Below are positions 1 through 12,736 of a DNA stretch of 64,000 nucleotides, piece by piece. Numbering within the stretch: the stretch's first letter is position 1; every line of letters begins with the position of its first letter. This DNA comes from Temnothorax longispinosus (lineage: Eukaryota > Arthropoda > Insecta > Hymenoptera > Formicidae). The translations under genes were made by a program, and so were the position numbers. A model generated the notes under the pieces. It was given only the letters and a program-made list of their open reading frames with translations. It was not told the DNA's origin and ran no database searches. Where the stretch lies: NCBI RefSeq assembly GCF_030848805.1, contig NC_092368.1, positions 2,452,441-2,516,440 on the forward strand. Direction: 5' to 3'.

Positions 1-1560
1 CCACTAGTTCTGTGCGACATCCTATATGTATAATTCGAACGAGACATGCATACCGGTTTAATCGAAAAACAAATTGGATAAAATATTCAATTGCGAACAG
101 ATGTTGCTGTGTTCTAGCGGGCAGACTCGTGAGAGAGGCGAAACGAGAAAAGCGAATTCTATCGATCTAATTTTGATTCAACGAGCTTCGCTATCGGCAG
201 AAATAGGACGATTACAAATTTAGTTTTCTTCTTATCCCAATTAATAAATCAGTCGGCATTTCGTTCGCCGTGAACCGAATCACGCGCGAATATATCTTCG
301 ACAGAATTTCATCTGACAAAATGCAACAGGGAGCTTCGACTTGTTCAAGTGCAGGGTGATAAAAATATATATATATATATATTTACGTATATATCTATCT
401 GTTACTATTAAATGGAGTCTTTTTTCGGATTTGCTATTATGGCTAACTAATTCTGAACGAACCTTTATCTTAACAAAATCTAATTCATCGTCCTAATACT
501 TGACGGTAAGTCTCGTTAATACGATAATTATAAATTCCAATTAAACTTTCGCTGAGAAAATCCCGACTTTAAATTCCCCGGCCAATCCGCAAACGACCGT
601 ATATTTTTTTCTTTTTTTTTTTTTCGTCGGTCGCGGCATCCCCGTGTATTCAGCGCATTCTCAGCGCGAGCGCAGTGATATCCGAGATTATTTTATCCAC
701 CGTTAAGCCATCTCGTCTTTTTTATCTCTCCTCGAAATGGCGCAACCGCGAACGTCGGCGACGTAAGATCGTTACGGCTTCCGGAGTGCTTTGGGGAGGA
801 TAATAACGAGTATCGCATCGCCGGCTCATTTTCCGTCTTGATTTACACCCCCTCCCCTCCGCCGCGCCACGCCGCGGCGCGAGATCGCGCTTTCCCGAGA
901 TCGGGCTCTTGCGGTCGAGGGGAAGCCCTTTTCTCGCTCCTTATGTGCTCTAAGAGGGCGAACCAGGCGGCGGCGGATTCGCGCGTAAATGACACCGCAA
1001 GGATCCGTGAGAAAATCCGTGCTGTTGGTCTTGCGCGTTAGTTGAAGCTCCCGAGGAGCGAGGAGTACCAGAGTCACGTCGCCGACGATCCTGTCTTAAA
1101 TCAAAGTCGGTGTGTGCGATTGGCTGATACGCCCTCCCTAAAGGGAAGGCTTTCCGATAAATTACACCTCTGTACACGGCTGTAGAATAAACAACAAATT
1201 TATTCTTCCGTTAATCTTTAACTATATCGGACTTTATCTCAATAGACATTCGACTTGACATTTAGAATTTCGACAATATATTTAATAAATATGCTAAAAG
1301 GAGTTGTACACCGCAGAAAAATTCTACGAGAGAACTCTCTCCGAAACGCACGCGGTATTATTCATAAAGATATTTTATTATTTAAAATTTTCCTCGGTTT
1401 ATTAACCGGTTTTTTTTGTCATTACAATTATTTCGTCGTACCGTTCTTCAGCGACGCGCGCTCTTTCCTGAATTTTAGAGAGCTCGTCTCGGATTCTGAA
1501 TAGCTCATATCCACCTATCCGAGCGTCTATTTTTACTCGAGATGAAAAAATAATTTTTTT
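1..1560. other. Non-coding stretch, AT-rich then CpG-rich
   Basis: No credible gene is visible. The first 640 bases are AT-rich and contain an (AT)9 run at 365-382 and a T-rich run at 603-624. From about 640 to 1060 the sequence turns CpG-rich, and short frames stay open on both strands there, as expected from GC content alone. A GGTAAGT near 505 resembles a plus-strand splice donor but no exon supports it. Confidence 0.6.
365..382. repeat. (AT)9 microsatellite
   Basis: Uninterrupted AT dinucleotide repeat in AT-rich DNA. No function is suggested. Confidence 0.95.
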
Positions 1561-1561
1561 A

Positions 1562-1585
1562 GCCGCACGCGCGCGCGCGTGCGGC
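1562..1585. repeat. Perfect 24-bp CG-rich palindrome
   Basis: The sequence equals its own reverse complement over 24 bases. Its centre is an alternating C/G run flanked by GCCGCA and TGCGGC arms. Such DNA can extrude a cruciform or adopt Z-form under supercoiling, which is general knowledge and not shown here. CT-rich and further CGCG-rich sequence follows to about 1630. Confidence 0.9.
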
Positions 1586-1935
1586 GGGGCTGTCTCTCTT
1601 CTCTCGCGCGCGTCTTTTTGCGCGCGCGGCCGCACGAGTTAATTTTCGGGCTCTTGAATAGTAAACAACGCGGCCAAACGACGACCCGCGTCGCAAGATT
1701 CGCGGTCATGCGGAAAAAAACGGCGTTACGCTGCGTTTTTTTATTATGCTCTGTAAGCTTCGCAGGCAGAATTTTGAGACACGCTAATCCAATTTAAGCG
1801 ACATACATATCAAATAATATGAAAATTGACGGCGTATTCCTCGTGACGTATTTATTTCGATAAAATGTGTTGGAAATTCGATTTCCGTCAATTTCAAAAT
1901 AGCTCGCATATAACAGGTTAATAGAAATTGTTGTA

Positions 1936-1999
1936 TTCTCTCTCTCTCTCTCTCCCTATCTTTCTTTTTCTCTTTCTCCCTTTCTCTCTCTCTCTCCTT
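1936..1999. repeat. Pyrimidine (CT)n tract
   Basis: Almost pure CT sequence with one A near 1958, made of two (CT)n runs separated by a mixed TTTCTTTT part. On the minus strand it is a GA tract, which in insects may bind GAGA factor. It also generates a spurious Arg/Glu-rich open frame on the minus strand. Confidence 0.9.
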
Positions 2000-2372
2000 A
2001 CGAAGATTCTCGACACGGCGCGCGGCGTGGCAACCTATCCCGGTTAAATATATCCTTACGGCGAAATTAATAATATCGTGTCGGTTTATTATCGTCAAAA
2101 TGTCCGTTTTCAGGTATATAATCGAATAACAGTTTTTGCCAATATAACCATTTGAACATATGATCAATAACACTCGATATGTCCATTTTATTACACGAAG
2201 TCCGACACTGTTATTTATCGCGTGTACCGACACAGGCTCGCATTTCCCTTTCCTCTGTCTGTGTTTAACTTCTAAATATAATCCGATAAACTTTCCCGTT
2301 ACATTTTTATAAAATGTGGTGAGAGATTTAGACGAGAAACTAAAATCTGAATCGAATAAAAAGAGTTCCTTG

Positions 2373-2404
2373 CTCTCTCTCTCTCTCTCTTTCTTTCTCT
2401 CTCC
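2373..2404. repeat. (CT)n tract
   Basis: A (CT)9 run followed by TTCTTTCTCTCTCC. It is the second CT tract within 450 bp. Confidence 0.9.
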
Positions 2405-2782
2405 GTTCATCGCATTAAATCTTTCTTCAGCATAAATTTTCTTCTTTGATTTCTCATCATGTCATCATGCTCAAAGCTGAAGTCAAATTGATTAGACGTA
2501 AACTAAAAAGCAAGCTCAATTAGCGTCCAACTTAATTCTTCAAAATCTTTGAAATCGAATCTGAAGACAAATGGTCGAATTACAGGCGGAAATACGCTCG
2601 GTTGCATTTCCGTGAGCGGCGGCAACAATGAAAATCGCAAGAATCGGACTGCGGGCGGCAACGCTAGTCAGGACATGCGATCGGCCTGGATCGTCCTCTC
2701 GAAGGGGGAGGCCACCACCGCGGCATTATTCGTACGTGCCTGTGCCTCAGTTACGCAGTCTATCGATTCCTTGGTTGCTTGC

Positions 2783-2836
2783 CGGGGGGTGGGAAGAGGA
2801 CGGGGGAGGAAGGGGGAAGGCGGACGGGGGACGGGA
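2783..2836 (+). other. G-rich, potential G-quadruplex tract
   Basis: Many runs of three to six G with short spacers lie on the plus strand, which meets the usual pattern for G-quadruplex potential. It precedes a CpG-rich patch and a CT tract. Confidence 0.6.
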
Positions 2837-3010
2837 GGCGGCGGCGTTTCCCCTCAAAACACAAACACGGCCTCGCATGCATGCGCGATGCAACCCCATG
2901 GTATGCATTCGATACGCACGTAGGTACCCACCAAGAGGCAAGAGGTTCCTGCATCGCGCGATCAATGTTTGATTGCACTTTATACCGCGTTTCTCTCCCC
3001 TTCGCCGTAG

Positions 3011-3068
3011 CCTCCCTTTCTCTCTCTCTCTTTCTCTCTCCCCCCTCTCTCTCTCTCTCTCTTTCCCC
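3011..3068. repeat. 58-nt pure pyrimidine tract
   Basis: Uninterrupted C/T run, mostly (CT)n with one poly-C insertion, followed by TCTGTCTCTGTCTC. Confidence 0.95.
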
Positions 3069-4047
3069 ATTTCTGTCTCTGTCTCTTGAATTTAACCACT
3101 TACTCCTTTTTCGATCAACGTAGGTAGATCACGAATGAGATACACGTCATTTCATCAATCATTTTCGGCGTGATATCTCGAAATTCTTTGAACGACAGGC
3201 TAATTGGAGAATCTAAATTTCGAATTGTCCCCAGAATTTTTATAAAAACCAAAAGATCTGACACTGTGGTCTGCTTTCCAATAAATTTCTAAGGCTAATT
3301 TTCTCTGGTCGCAATAATAGACGCCAACGAGGCGTTGAAAAGATCGCGATAATAATCTCTCTCGGATGATTCATGAAAGACGTGCGTAGCCTTCGTGGCC
3401 TTCGCTCAATGCTCCCTTCATTAAACGCGTACCCACAATACGCGTATATACGAATCCAGATGCAAGAGGTAAGAGAAGTGAGCTCGGTCGCGGACTGAAC
3501 GTGCTAAACGTCGTCATTAGTTTCCGATCGATGCGGATCGATGTTTCATCAGCACGCGGCGCGTTGATCCTCGTGATCCCAACGTCGATCTCCCCGAGAT
3601 CGACGGCTAGATTCGCGCGAGTCCGATCGCTAATAACGATTCTCTCGACAGGGAGCGGAAATATTCGATACGTTGCTTTGTTGACAGCGCGATGATTTTA
3701 TGTAATAGGCAGGTATATCGATCGACGACGACTTCTTGAATCGTTATTGAACGTTCGCGATGAGGTAGGTCCGAGAAGAGAGATCTTCTCGGCCGCCGCC
3801 GCCGCTGTGGATCGACTTCGCTCGATCTCGTTTTATCGGTGTGTACGTACGCGCAACGGTACGGTAATTAATTTCGCCGCATTAGGCGCCCCCGTGGCGC
3901 GCGTTCCTTCCTCTCGTCCTTTTTTTTCCCGCGCGTTCGCCGGGACGGCTGACGGATGATTGTCCATATATTTCGCGCCGCGCGAGAAAGGTAAGACAGC
4001 CTCGGCATCTATCACGTGCGAGTCCATATCGCGGCACGGTGCATCTA

Positions 4048-4490
4048 CAGGGTGTCCCGTCGATACGGCTTGTTCGTATAACGAATGGAGATTTATTGTA
4101 TTCCGTAAGAAAAAAAGGAGCTCCTTGAGACTAGCAGAGATGTATGGCCAAGTATAATTGGTAGAAAATTTCAATCTTGTTTTCCTCGGTGGGGTGTTCA
4201 ATTACATTTTATCCTCGCTCTGCGCGAGGCAGTACGGTGGAAAAATAAAATCAAGAAATTAAAGACGGATTAAGACACTGAAAATAAGATCATTTTTATC
4301 GGCATGATCCATAAAAAGGATTAATCGAAATTTAGTTTGCAACTCGAGTGTCTCAATATTCGAAATGCCGGAAATTAATGAATCGCGATTGAGACTGGTT
4401 TCTCATTCGAAATTTCCGTAAAGAAGACATCGCAAATTGGTCAAAGAATATATGATCCAAAGGGACATCCGGTAGAGGCGAGACACCCCG
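4048..4490. mobile_element. MITE-like element, copy 1
   Basis: A 443-bp segment bounded by inverted ends. The left end reads CAGGGTGTCCCG and the right end, on the opposite strand, reads CGGGGTGTCTCG. Both are directly flanked by TA (4046-4047 and 4491-4492). TA target duplication is typical of Tc1/mariner-type DNA transposons. No transposase is encoded, so this would be a non-autonomous copy. Its right end matches the right end of the copy at 28044-28436 over GGGTGTCTCGCC. The class assignment is inference; the paired ends are read directly. Confidence 0.55.
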
Positions 4491-4580
4491 TACACTCCAT
4501 TACGTAGCGACGTAGGGAGTGCGAGAAATAGGATGATGGCGAGGAGTTTGCGGGACAGAAAGGTGGACAGATAGGGAGGC

Positions 4581-4649
4581 AAGGAAAGAGGGAGGGAGGG
4601 AAAGAGAGAAAGAGAGAGATAGAGAGAAAAAGAGGAGGAAAGAGGGGGG
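4581..4649 (+). repeat. Purine-rich GA/GGGA tract
   Basis: Sixty-nine bases of A/G with one T at 4620. It starts about 90 bases after the right end of the MITE-like element. It could form triplex or bind GAGA-type factors, but nothing here proves either. Confidence 0.9.
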
Positions 4650-4659
4650 CAGGGGGAAT

Positions 4660-7600
4660 AGCGGGTAGAGGTATTAATAGCGACGGCCGACGGTGCGATG
4701 GCTCAACGTCACAGGATTGCAATATTAACGGCAAGGAATGTTTATAACTTTGATAACGTTTCCAATAATCTATTTCTGTCCGGTAATACATTACGCGGCC
4801 AGTTTCGCGTCCCCCTCGTCCCCCCGCGTTCCTCTCCGCCGCCCCCTTCTCGTTTCCACGGCTAATAGCAAAGTTCGTTCCGGCCGGCGAAATAACGCAC
4901 ACTTCAGCCGCCGCATCCGCAACCGTGTAATAATGTCGATAATTCGTCCGGTTGAGAAAAAGAGACGTGCGCGGCGTGACGTTCGACATGCGCGTATCCT
5001 TCGAAATATCGTTCGGATGATCTCCTATCCGTTCGCGAGTCATTTCCTTATCCGGGAAAATGCCGAGAGGAACTCTAATAGGCGTATTACTGCTCTCGTA
5101 ATTGTCCAGCATGTCCGCCTACGCGCAATTAAGCGTGGTGTAACACGTCGTAATTTTCCATTCTTTAATTAACTTTTAAGATTACGAAAAAGAGGAGAGA
5201 AGTAAGGAGAGACGCGCTCTCATCTTTTACTACTGTAGAAGCATCTTGTATCCGATAATACAAATAAAAGTACGTGAAGAAGGGAAGAAAAAGGTGGAAC
5301 AATCAGTCGATATTTTCCACGATCGTAACACATTTTTTTTAAGATCGCCAACGGTGAAAGAAAATTTATTACTATAGAGGATATGTGCGATAGAGCTGCG
5401 AAATGATAAGTGGAAGGCGGGGAAGACGCACAGACGGACGATAAATTTTGGAATAACTATTTGCTATTATTACCGCGTCGGCGAGTACATCGCGCAAGAG
5501 AGTATTTTTAACAGGGGCGAAAAAACAAATAATTAACGACGCCTAACGCTGTTAGTCCCTTAAAACTTCTCGGATCGTGGCGCAATTGTTAATTGACGTT
5601 TCCTTGATACCGCGATTATAAGGAGCATTCTAATTTAAAATCTCGCGGCGTTAAGCGGCGATCTCTTAACATCGTCTCATTATCGACTTTTCATCTATTC
5701 TCTCCCCCACTCTCATTCCCTCCCCCGCACCCGAATCTCTCGTCGGCGAGAGAAGGTGGTTGACCTTGTCGCGCGAGTATGTTCCATGTAGAAACGGCGA
5801 GGATGAAATAAAGCATCGGATATACGCCTTTTATTCATTCGGTGCCGGAATGCAAGTGCAGATATCAGCATAATATCGATTCTTGCGAGAACAGCGGAGA
5901 ATCTTCCGCCGGGAAAAAGCGCGAGCCAGATTATCAGCGAGTTATATGTTTTTACAGACGACAGTATGATTGCAATACTATATTTAGAATAAACACAAAC
6001 AGCTACTAATTATGTAGACAGGTTATTATTCGCGGTATTATCCGAAACGACGGAATTAGATGATTCGTCTGTCATTTTCGACGCGCCACAAGAATAAGCT
6101 TTTCATAAATTCGCTAATTTATTTAACATCCCCTATTCCATCTTCAAGTCCTGAAAATTCCTAACTCCACAGATAGGGAAGCTATTTTGCATTTACAACG
6201 AATGTAAAATATCAAAAAGAACAATCGTAATTTACAGCGAACTTTCCAATAACAAGTCTAAAGATTTTCCTAGTTGATCGAAAGTTCTATACTCAATTTT
6301 GTTAAAAATTGTAGTTTCAGCTTGCAAGTCGAGCAATATTGTGATGCTTTTTGCTCGGTTAGCTTCTGACCCTCTGCGAATTTATGTGAAAATGATGATC
6401 CCGAAAGAATCTACTTCCTCGAGACGCCGCGGAATTCGCGCGCGAACGATGGAGATCACGGTCACGACGAGACGTACAGCCACGCAGACGACGAGCAGAC
6501 GAGATACGAACGGACGGCTGCTGCCCCGCTGGCTGGATTGGTTGATCGCGGACGAAAAGCGACGGGGATTTTGTCGAGCGGGCGCGGGCGGCGGGCGTTA
6601 TAGATAGAACGTTGCTCAACGCTCGTTGTGCGGCACGTCTTGGTTTAATAAGGAGCTATCTATAGCGGGGCATTATGTTACCCCGATACATCCGTGAGAT
6701 GAGACGTTGCAATATTAATGCGTCTCATGAAATATTCGTCGCCATCTTGCCATTCATCTCGCTCGCTCGCTCCGTACATTATACAGGAGGGCGAGGGCGG
6801 CTGCATAGAAGGGAAGGGAAACGAACGGGGGCCAGGGGAGAAGGCAGAAGAAGGACGAGAGGAGGCCGGGGCTTTCCATAGGGGTAACCGTGAGGATGGG
6901 ACGGACGAGAGGGGGTGGGCGGGAAGATGGTATAACGCCGGTAGGTTGGTAGGCTCCGGGTAGGCTGTGTTGGAGTTCCGCAAGGGTTGAAGACGGGGCT
7001 CGGTGATCGGGGGAGTAAAGGGGGGTGTGGCTGGTAACCTACATTTTACGCTACATTTGAAACGTCTTTCGTAATTTATTAACCGTGCCGTAAGCGGCTG
7101 CGCTATAACCGGATCTCATGCGGCGGGCCTTTCCGGTTTAGAGCCGCGCGGCCGAGAAAATAGAGGCGCTCTAGGAAAACGATCCTCTCGGACGATCGAT
7201 ATTTGCGGGACGGTCGATACTTGAATTAATAGTATAATACGCGACAACATTTCTGCAAGATTCCTAAATTAGCGAATAAATGAAAAACTCCACTCTTCGC
7301 AGTTTTGCGAAGAGCTTCGTAACGACTAACGAGCGTCGCCTTCCGAGTACGCATCCTCGATGCTTGACTCGATCGGATCCTGCACTCCTCCAGCGTTAAA
7401 TATTTTACTCCAAGCCGAAGGAAGATCCTCGATCGATCGCGTTTAACAGGCATCATCTTTCACGGCACGGGGGATGAAACCGTGCGCGCCGCGTGCGAGC
7501 CGCCGCAATAAATTTCCCGTTCTCTTCTAATTTCTCGTTGACGTAGCGCGCTCCGCCTTCTCTCTCCCTTTCTCTCTCTGTTCCTCCTCTTTTTTATACT

Positions 7601-8350
7601 CCCACGTTCTTTTTTCCTCACCCGGTTACCGTCGTCGCCTTGCGTGCGTAACACGTCGCGCGTCGTTGCTCGGCGAGAGCCGCGGATCGGAAAGAGAGCA
7701 AAAGGACCGCGCCGCCGGGGTGGTTGGGGGAGAAGGCGAGCGGGATGCATCGCTCAGGAGGGAGGAAGAGAAGTTGCAGCGGATACGAGACGGGTGAGGA
7801 GAGGGTGGGACACGGCGGGGGCGAATGCTAATATTAAAAGTAATATTTCTGGGGCCGTCCGCGGCGCGGGCGAGCCCGCTCGCTCTCTCCTTCCCTTCCT
7901 CGCCCGGCTCTATTTATTTTTTAATATAAATTAAACAATTTATTCTCCGGCGCGCCGCCGGGCCGGCTACTGAAATAGAGAAATAATGCCGGGGCTGCAA
8001 TATCGAATGAAATATCGTCCGCGATCTACCCTCGGCTGAAAGGAGAACGCTGGCATACAGCCGCGCCCGCGGTAAGTGCGCCGCGCGAGTGGTGGTACAC
8101 TTCCTCGCAAAAGCGCGCGTATGAAATGAACAACGCTGCCGAACAGACGGCTGACTGGATTGCTAAATGGTCCAGCAATTAAATAACACGGAACTGATTC
8201 AGATGGATAAGTATAGATAAATCAAAATGAGTAGCAGCACTCACGTTTTACGTTCGCCAAATGGAAGTAGAATTAATTAATTCGCGACCTTATACATGTT
8301 TCTTATCATGAAAAATCGTACCTTCTGTACATTTTATTTGCATCGCGTGC
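4660..8350. other. Non-coding, mixed composition
   Basis: No supported gene. From 4740 to 5170 frames stay open on both strands in CpG-rich DNA. 5200-6300 is AT-richer and featureless. 6780-7030 is strongly G-rich on the plus strand, with many GGG runs. 7480-7900 is CpG-rich with AG-rich patches. AGCCGC-rich DNA near 8050-8080 contains a GGTAAGT donor-like motif with no exon evidence. Confidence 0.55.
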
Positions 8351-9590
8351 GATCCTCATTTGTACAAAAGCGTACCGTTAAGGAAGTGTACACAACCATT
8401 TCTTTTTTATCTCGTCATCTTTTTTATTCCTGATTTCGATCGAAAAATAATTGCAAGTTATAATAACTTACCAAATTTAGGTAATTATTTTCTTAGAATA
8501 ACAATATGTATTATTTGTATAAGTTGTTCTGAAATAATATGTGAGATAAAGAATTTATATATATTCTTGCTCTCCCATGTCTGTATCTTCCACTTTCTTA
8601 TTAAAATATTTTCTGGGCTCTCTAGAAGCCTGATCAGCTTCAATAACTTTGATTTCTTCATAAAAAAATCATTAATATTAATAAATAATAATTTCTGTAC
8701 AAGTAATTATATATCCACATTCTGTACTTTGGTTTTTGCGCACAAGTGTACGTACGGCGTGACGCACGTTCGTAATTTGCATCGCGTTCAAGAATAAAAA
8801 GAGAATGCGGCTTCGTACGGCCGCGGAAAAGAAACGTCCGCGTCCGGGATTGCGCGTGTCGACAGGGGGCGATCTCGATCGGAATGCGAGATATTTCACG
8901 TTTCGCGGGAGGGACCGTCCGCGTCGTTCTCCGCACGCAAGCCGATTTCCTACCACGCATCGCCTAATTAACCCCGGTGAAAGATAACTCGACGGCGCGG
9001 CGGCGTATAGACGGCGTCAGAAATATTCCTGGGGGGCATGGCACACGCACCGCGTAACCGCGGAGTTTCTTTTAAGGATCCAAGTTGAAATTGAGCTTTT
9101 AATTTAAAATAAGCAAGCGGGGGTCGCGCGATGGAGATGGCGATGAAGATTGAGCTTTGTTCAGCGATTCGCCGGCTCTACACGAATTGGACATCTTCTC
9201 TATAATACGCAGAGAGAAATAATAACATAATTCTTTTATCTCTATGATAAATATGAGAGGAGGGATGATCAAAGCTGGCCTCAAATGACGCTGACGCAAC
9301 TAGGCTCAAGTGGCGTAATTGGAACTATCATCGGGATGAAACAAAAAAAAAGTTCTCTCGCAGTCAACCATTTCTGGCGAACCACGGCGGGCGCAATTAT
9401 TTATGTGTGAGCAGAATTGAATTAATTACGTCGGCGATCGGTGTCGCGCAAAGAAATTGAAATTCAATTCAATTTGCGCTACTCGTTGTTTAAGTGTTAA
9501 CGCGAGCGCGACGTCGCGCGAACGCAGTGGGTACGCGTTTTTGCGCAAATTTAATCTATTTTAATTTACACAAATTCGATACCATAGTGT
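8351..9590. other. Non-coding, AT-rich then CpG-rich
   Basis: 8360-8760 is AT-rich and gives one long hydrophobic open frame that looks like a composition artefact (Ile/Phe/Asn/Leu from A/T codons). 8760-9060 is CpG-rich. The rest is mixed, with CGCG patches at 9430-9540. No gene is supported. Confidence 0.55.
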
Positions 9591-9594
9591 ACGA

Positions 9595-9637
9595 GTGTGT
9601 GTGTGTGTGTAAGAGAGAGAAAGAGAGAGAGAGAGAG
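9595..9637. repeat. Compound (GT)n(GA)n microsatellite
   Basis: (GT)8 passes directly into a GA-rich run with two extra A bases. Confidence 0.95.
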
Positions 9638-9865
9638 CGCTCACAAATTATACGCGAATGAAAATTTAATCTAGCCGTATTTGTATAGATTTTATATATT
9701 GCTACGAACTTACGAGAATCGTAACCGAATGAAATTAAAGTTAAATAATTTAATTTCGACATCGAGTTCGTTAAATTGCGATTAAATGAATTTCGATAAT
9801 TATTGTTTTCCGCCCGAGCGCGAGCGCGTTTCGCGCTTTACTCGCTCGCGGCAGGCGTAGTCGTG

Positions 9866-9893
9866 GCCGCCGCCGCCGTCGTCGTCGTCGCCG
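9866..9893. repeat. (GCC)n(GTC)n trinucleotide repeat
   Basis: Three to four GCC units are followed by GTC units, then CCGCGG. A short perfect hairpin follows at 9897-9915, with arms CAATTCCG and CGGAATTG and a 3-nt loop. Confidence 0.9.
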
Positions 9894-9915
9894 CGGCAAT
9901 TCCGCCGCGGAATTG

Positions 9916-12430
9916 TCTTGCGAACTTTCGAAAATTTATCGCCATCTTCCACATAATACAAAGTTACCGCCGGCACGGCCGTTATTATTGTTGGAAGGCG
10001 ATTCTCTCTCGCTCCTCTTCGTTCATCCCCTTTTCTCTCCTCCTTTCCTCTTTTCTTTCCCCTCCTTTTTTTTCTTTTTGTTAATATCGAACTGCTCGCT
10101 CGGCGCGTTATATTCGGCGGAGTCGTTTCTGCAATAGTAACTAAGTTGAGCTATAACTCGACGCGCGCGCTATAAGATCTAAAGTTACTAAATTACTTGC
10201 AAACTTCTCCTCTTCGTGCGCGCACCCATGATGTATCAATAATTACGGACCCGCCTCGCTCGTGTGCCCCGTCTTTCCCGGCTGCGGGGAGAAGAACTGC
10301 CCGTTAACTATACTCTCGATAAAAATCCGAGTGCTACCGAGTCGAACTAATAATTTCCATGAAACGGTAAGATCCCAGCGAAACGGGCGAATCCCGAGCG
10401 CTGACACACCCGAACACGGAGAGTTAATGGTAACATATTACACGAGATTGGAATAGCGGCGTTTATAGAGCCGGTTATATCAGGAATTTAACTTAATTTA
10501 ATTTTATTTAATCTAATTTATCTCGATTTAATTTCTGCATTGTGATAATTTTCAACGTTAATCAACGCTAACTGTGGTTAATCAAATTTTCTTTTTGTAC
10601 TGGTACAGGGTGCTTCAAAGTTACACACCGTCCATCCGACGCTTGATTCGGTACAATTATATTAACGATTAGATCCAAGTATCGATACTCGATGATGTGA
10701 TTTTATGAGATACGATGTTTCTTTAAGCGAGAAACCGAAGGTAAATCGCTCATTTTGTACGCAGTCGAAAAATAAATTGGGATGTTAATTTTGAATCTGC
10801 TATAATAAGAATTACGACTTGAAAATAATACGAGAGATTGGTAAGTGGCGCCGGCTCGCGATCAAATCTCGACGTTGAACCTGACACCTCGTTTTTAAAT
10901 CTTATTCATCATATATTACCTTCTCTTCATTCTTGCAACGTAAATCCCGCCAGACGCGTTTAAATTTAAGTTTAACTTAAATTTAGCTTTAAAAGCACGG
11001 CGAATACACCAATATTCTCGAATATCATGATGCTATCGAAATATCTCTCTGTCAGTGATTTCACTTTTGTATTTGTCAATTATATGTGTTTCGTAAAAGG
11101 AAAAAAAAGATACGTAATTCGTAGGTAGAAATTCGCGGAGGAAGGAAATTACGTGTACCTATCAACGTCGCCGCGCCATCGAAGTATCTTTTTTTGTCGT
11201 GGGCGAGTTTCGTATATAGTTCGAAATCGCGAGGCCCCTCTTCTCCTTCGCCCTTCGCCCCCCCCCCCTCACAAATATATATCTCGCAAAAAGCCGCGCC
11301 GTGGGGTCGCGGGGCGTAATAATCGCGATTTGCCACCGCTGCCACGGCCTGCGCTTTTACCTGACAGCCGTGTAATCGCTCCGGCCGCAGCTATTATTGC
11401 GACCTGGCAGAAATTACTCATAGATTATTTCTGGCCGCGACACACGCGGCCCGCACGTACACGCCCGTAACGTCGATATAAATGGTGACGAATAACTAAA
11501 CATTTTACGACGCGCGCCGCCGAGACGTCGCCTCGTTTCCGCGCCGAGGCCTCCTCGAATTAACCCTTTCGATAATCTTTTATTTATCGAGATGGAGAGA
11601 CATACAGCTTCGCGAGACATCTCCAGCGCGGAGGCTTCGAAATCGTCCTAGGAATCTCTTGAGATCTCGAAATATATAGAGACGCGTAAAAATTGTTATC
11701 GGATCTGCTACGTTTATTTTTTTTTAAGCGCCACGGCGCGCCGGTTCCAGCGTAGATCGCTTAAAGAGATCGATAAGAAATGATAGAAGTTACGATAGAA
11801 GATTTCAGAGCTTATACAGGTCAACTGCGCATTTCCCCTTTGCGACTTACATTTTACAGAGAGAAGCTTAACGTTAATTTTATATATATCGCAATGGAAG
11901 ACGTTCGGGAATAAATCGCCCGAGTACCGATTACTTTTGCCGGATTTCCGTGCCATGTAAGTCTCGCGATTTAACGTCCCCACCACATTTCCAGCTCTCC
12001 GTGTCTCAATTACTGTAACTCGGTTTGTCGGCGGGAGTCTCCGGGCGGTCTATTAACGGGACCTGAGCGTTAATCATCCCCGACGGTTTTGGCATATTCG
12101 CACTGTCTCGGAGAAAGTGAATTTTTCATCGAACCGTCCGAAACGGCGGATTGTCGGCACTGTCTACCAAACGTTTCCCGCGGGAGTCGCGAAATGTCTC
12201 ACAATTCTCTCGTCATACATTAATTACGGAATTACATTTGCGGATTGCTGTAACATCCATAGTCGAACGCACAGATTATTGTAATGGAAACGAAATAATT
12301 TCGTCCAATCCTTCTCTCGTCTCCGGAAAATATATTAAATATATATAGTATAAGAGAAAAGAAAAAAAAATAAAATAGATAACATATGCGAGCGTATATA
12401 TAAAAAATTTACATGTCAGACAAGTTCGTA
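9916..12430. other. Non-coding, mixed composition
   Basis: No gene supported. A pyrimidine-rich run covers 10026-10079. TTTAATTTAATCTAATTT-type runs lie near 10490-10530. A lone CAGGGTG end is at 10606. There is a run of 11 C at 11258-11268. 11440-11560 is CpG-rich, and 12300-12420 is AT-rich. Confidence 0.5.
10606..10640 (+). mobile_element. Lone MITE-type end (CAGGGTGCTTC)
   Basis: TA followed by CAGGGTG, the same start as the left ends of the paired elements elsewhere in the window. It diverges after GGGTG. I found no matching inverted end within several hundred bases. It may be a truncated or related element, or chance. Confidence 0.3.
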
Positions 12431-12736
12431 CATCGCGCTATCGACGAACAATGGTATCAACCTCGACAAACCTCCGCGTCGATACACGCGACTCTCGCGG
12501 GGACATAAGGTGGTAATTCACAAGGCGACTCGTCCCCGAGATTGGCGGGAAGCGAGAAGCTAGGTAGGAAGGCAAGGAAGGCAATGCACTTTATGATCGA
12601 ACAACGGCGGCCTGCCGCCGAGGGGTAGACTGCTATGTATAGCGCGACTGAATCATAAGCTACGTATTGTGCATATATCGTACGTAACATACGTACGCAC
12701 GTAAAGTAGCTATTGCCGCCGCGACGATGGAGTGTA

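Larger units (their letters stand above)
2550..4040. other. Non-coding, mixed composition
   Basis: No gene was recognised. A G-rich block lies at 2783-2836 and a CT tract at 3011-3068. Sequence from 3100 to 3960 is unremarkable CpG-containing DNA. Short open frames overlap on both strands in the GC-rich part and carry no recognisable domain. Confidence 0.55.

Noticed and set aside
1784..2410. 208-codon open frame, minus strand
   Set aside because: Both ends are Arg/Glu runs from CT tracts on the plus strand. The middle has no domain.
8360..8797. 145-codon hydrophobic frame
   Set aside because: Ile/Phe/Leu/Asn composition is what AT-rich non-coding DNA gives. Not credible as a membrane protein.
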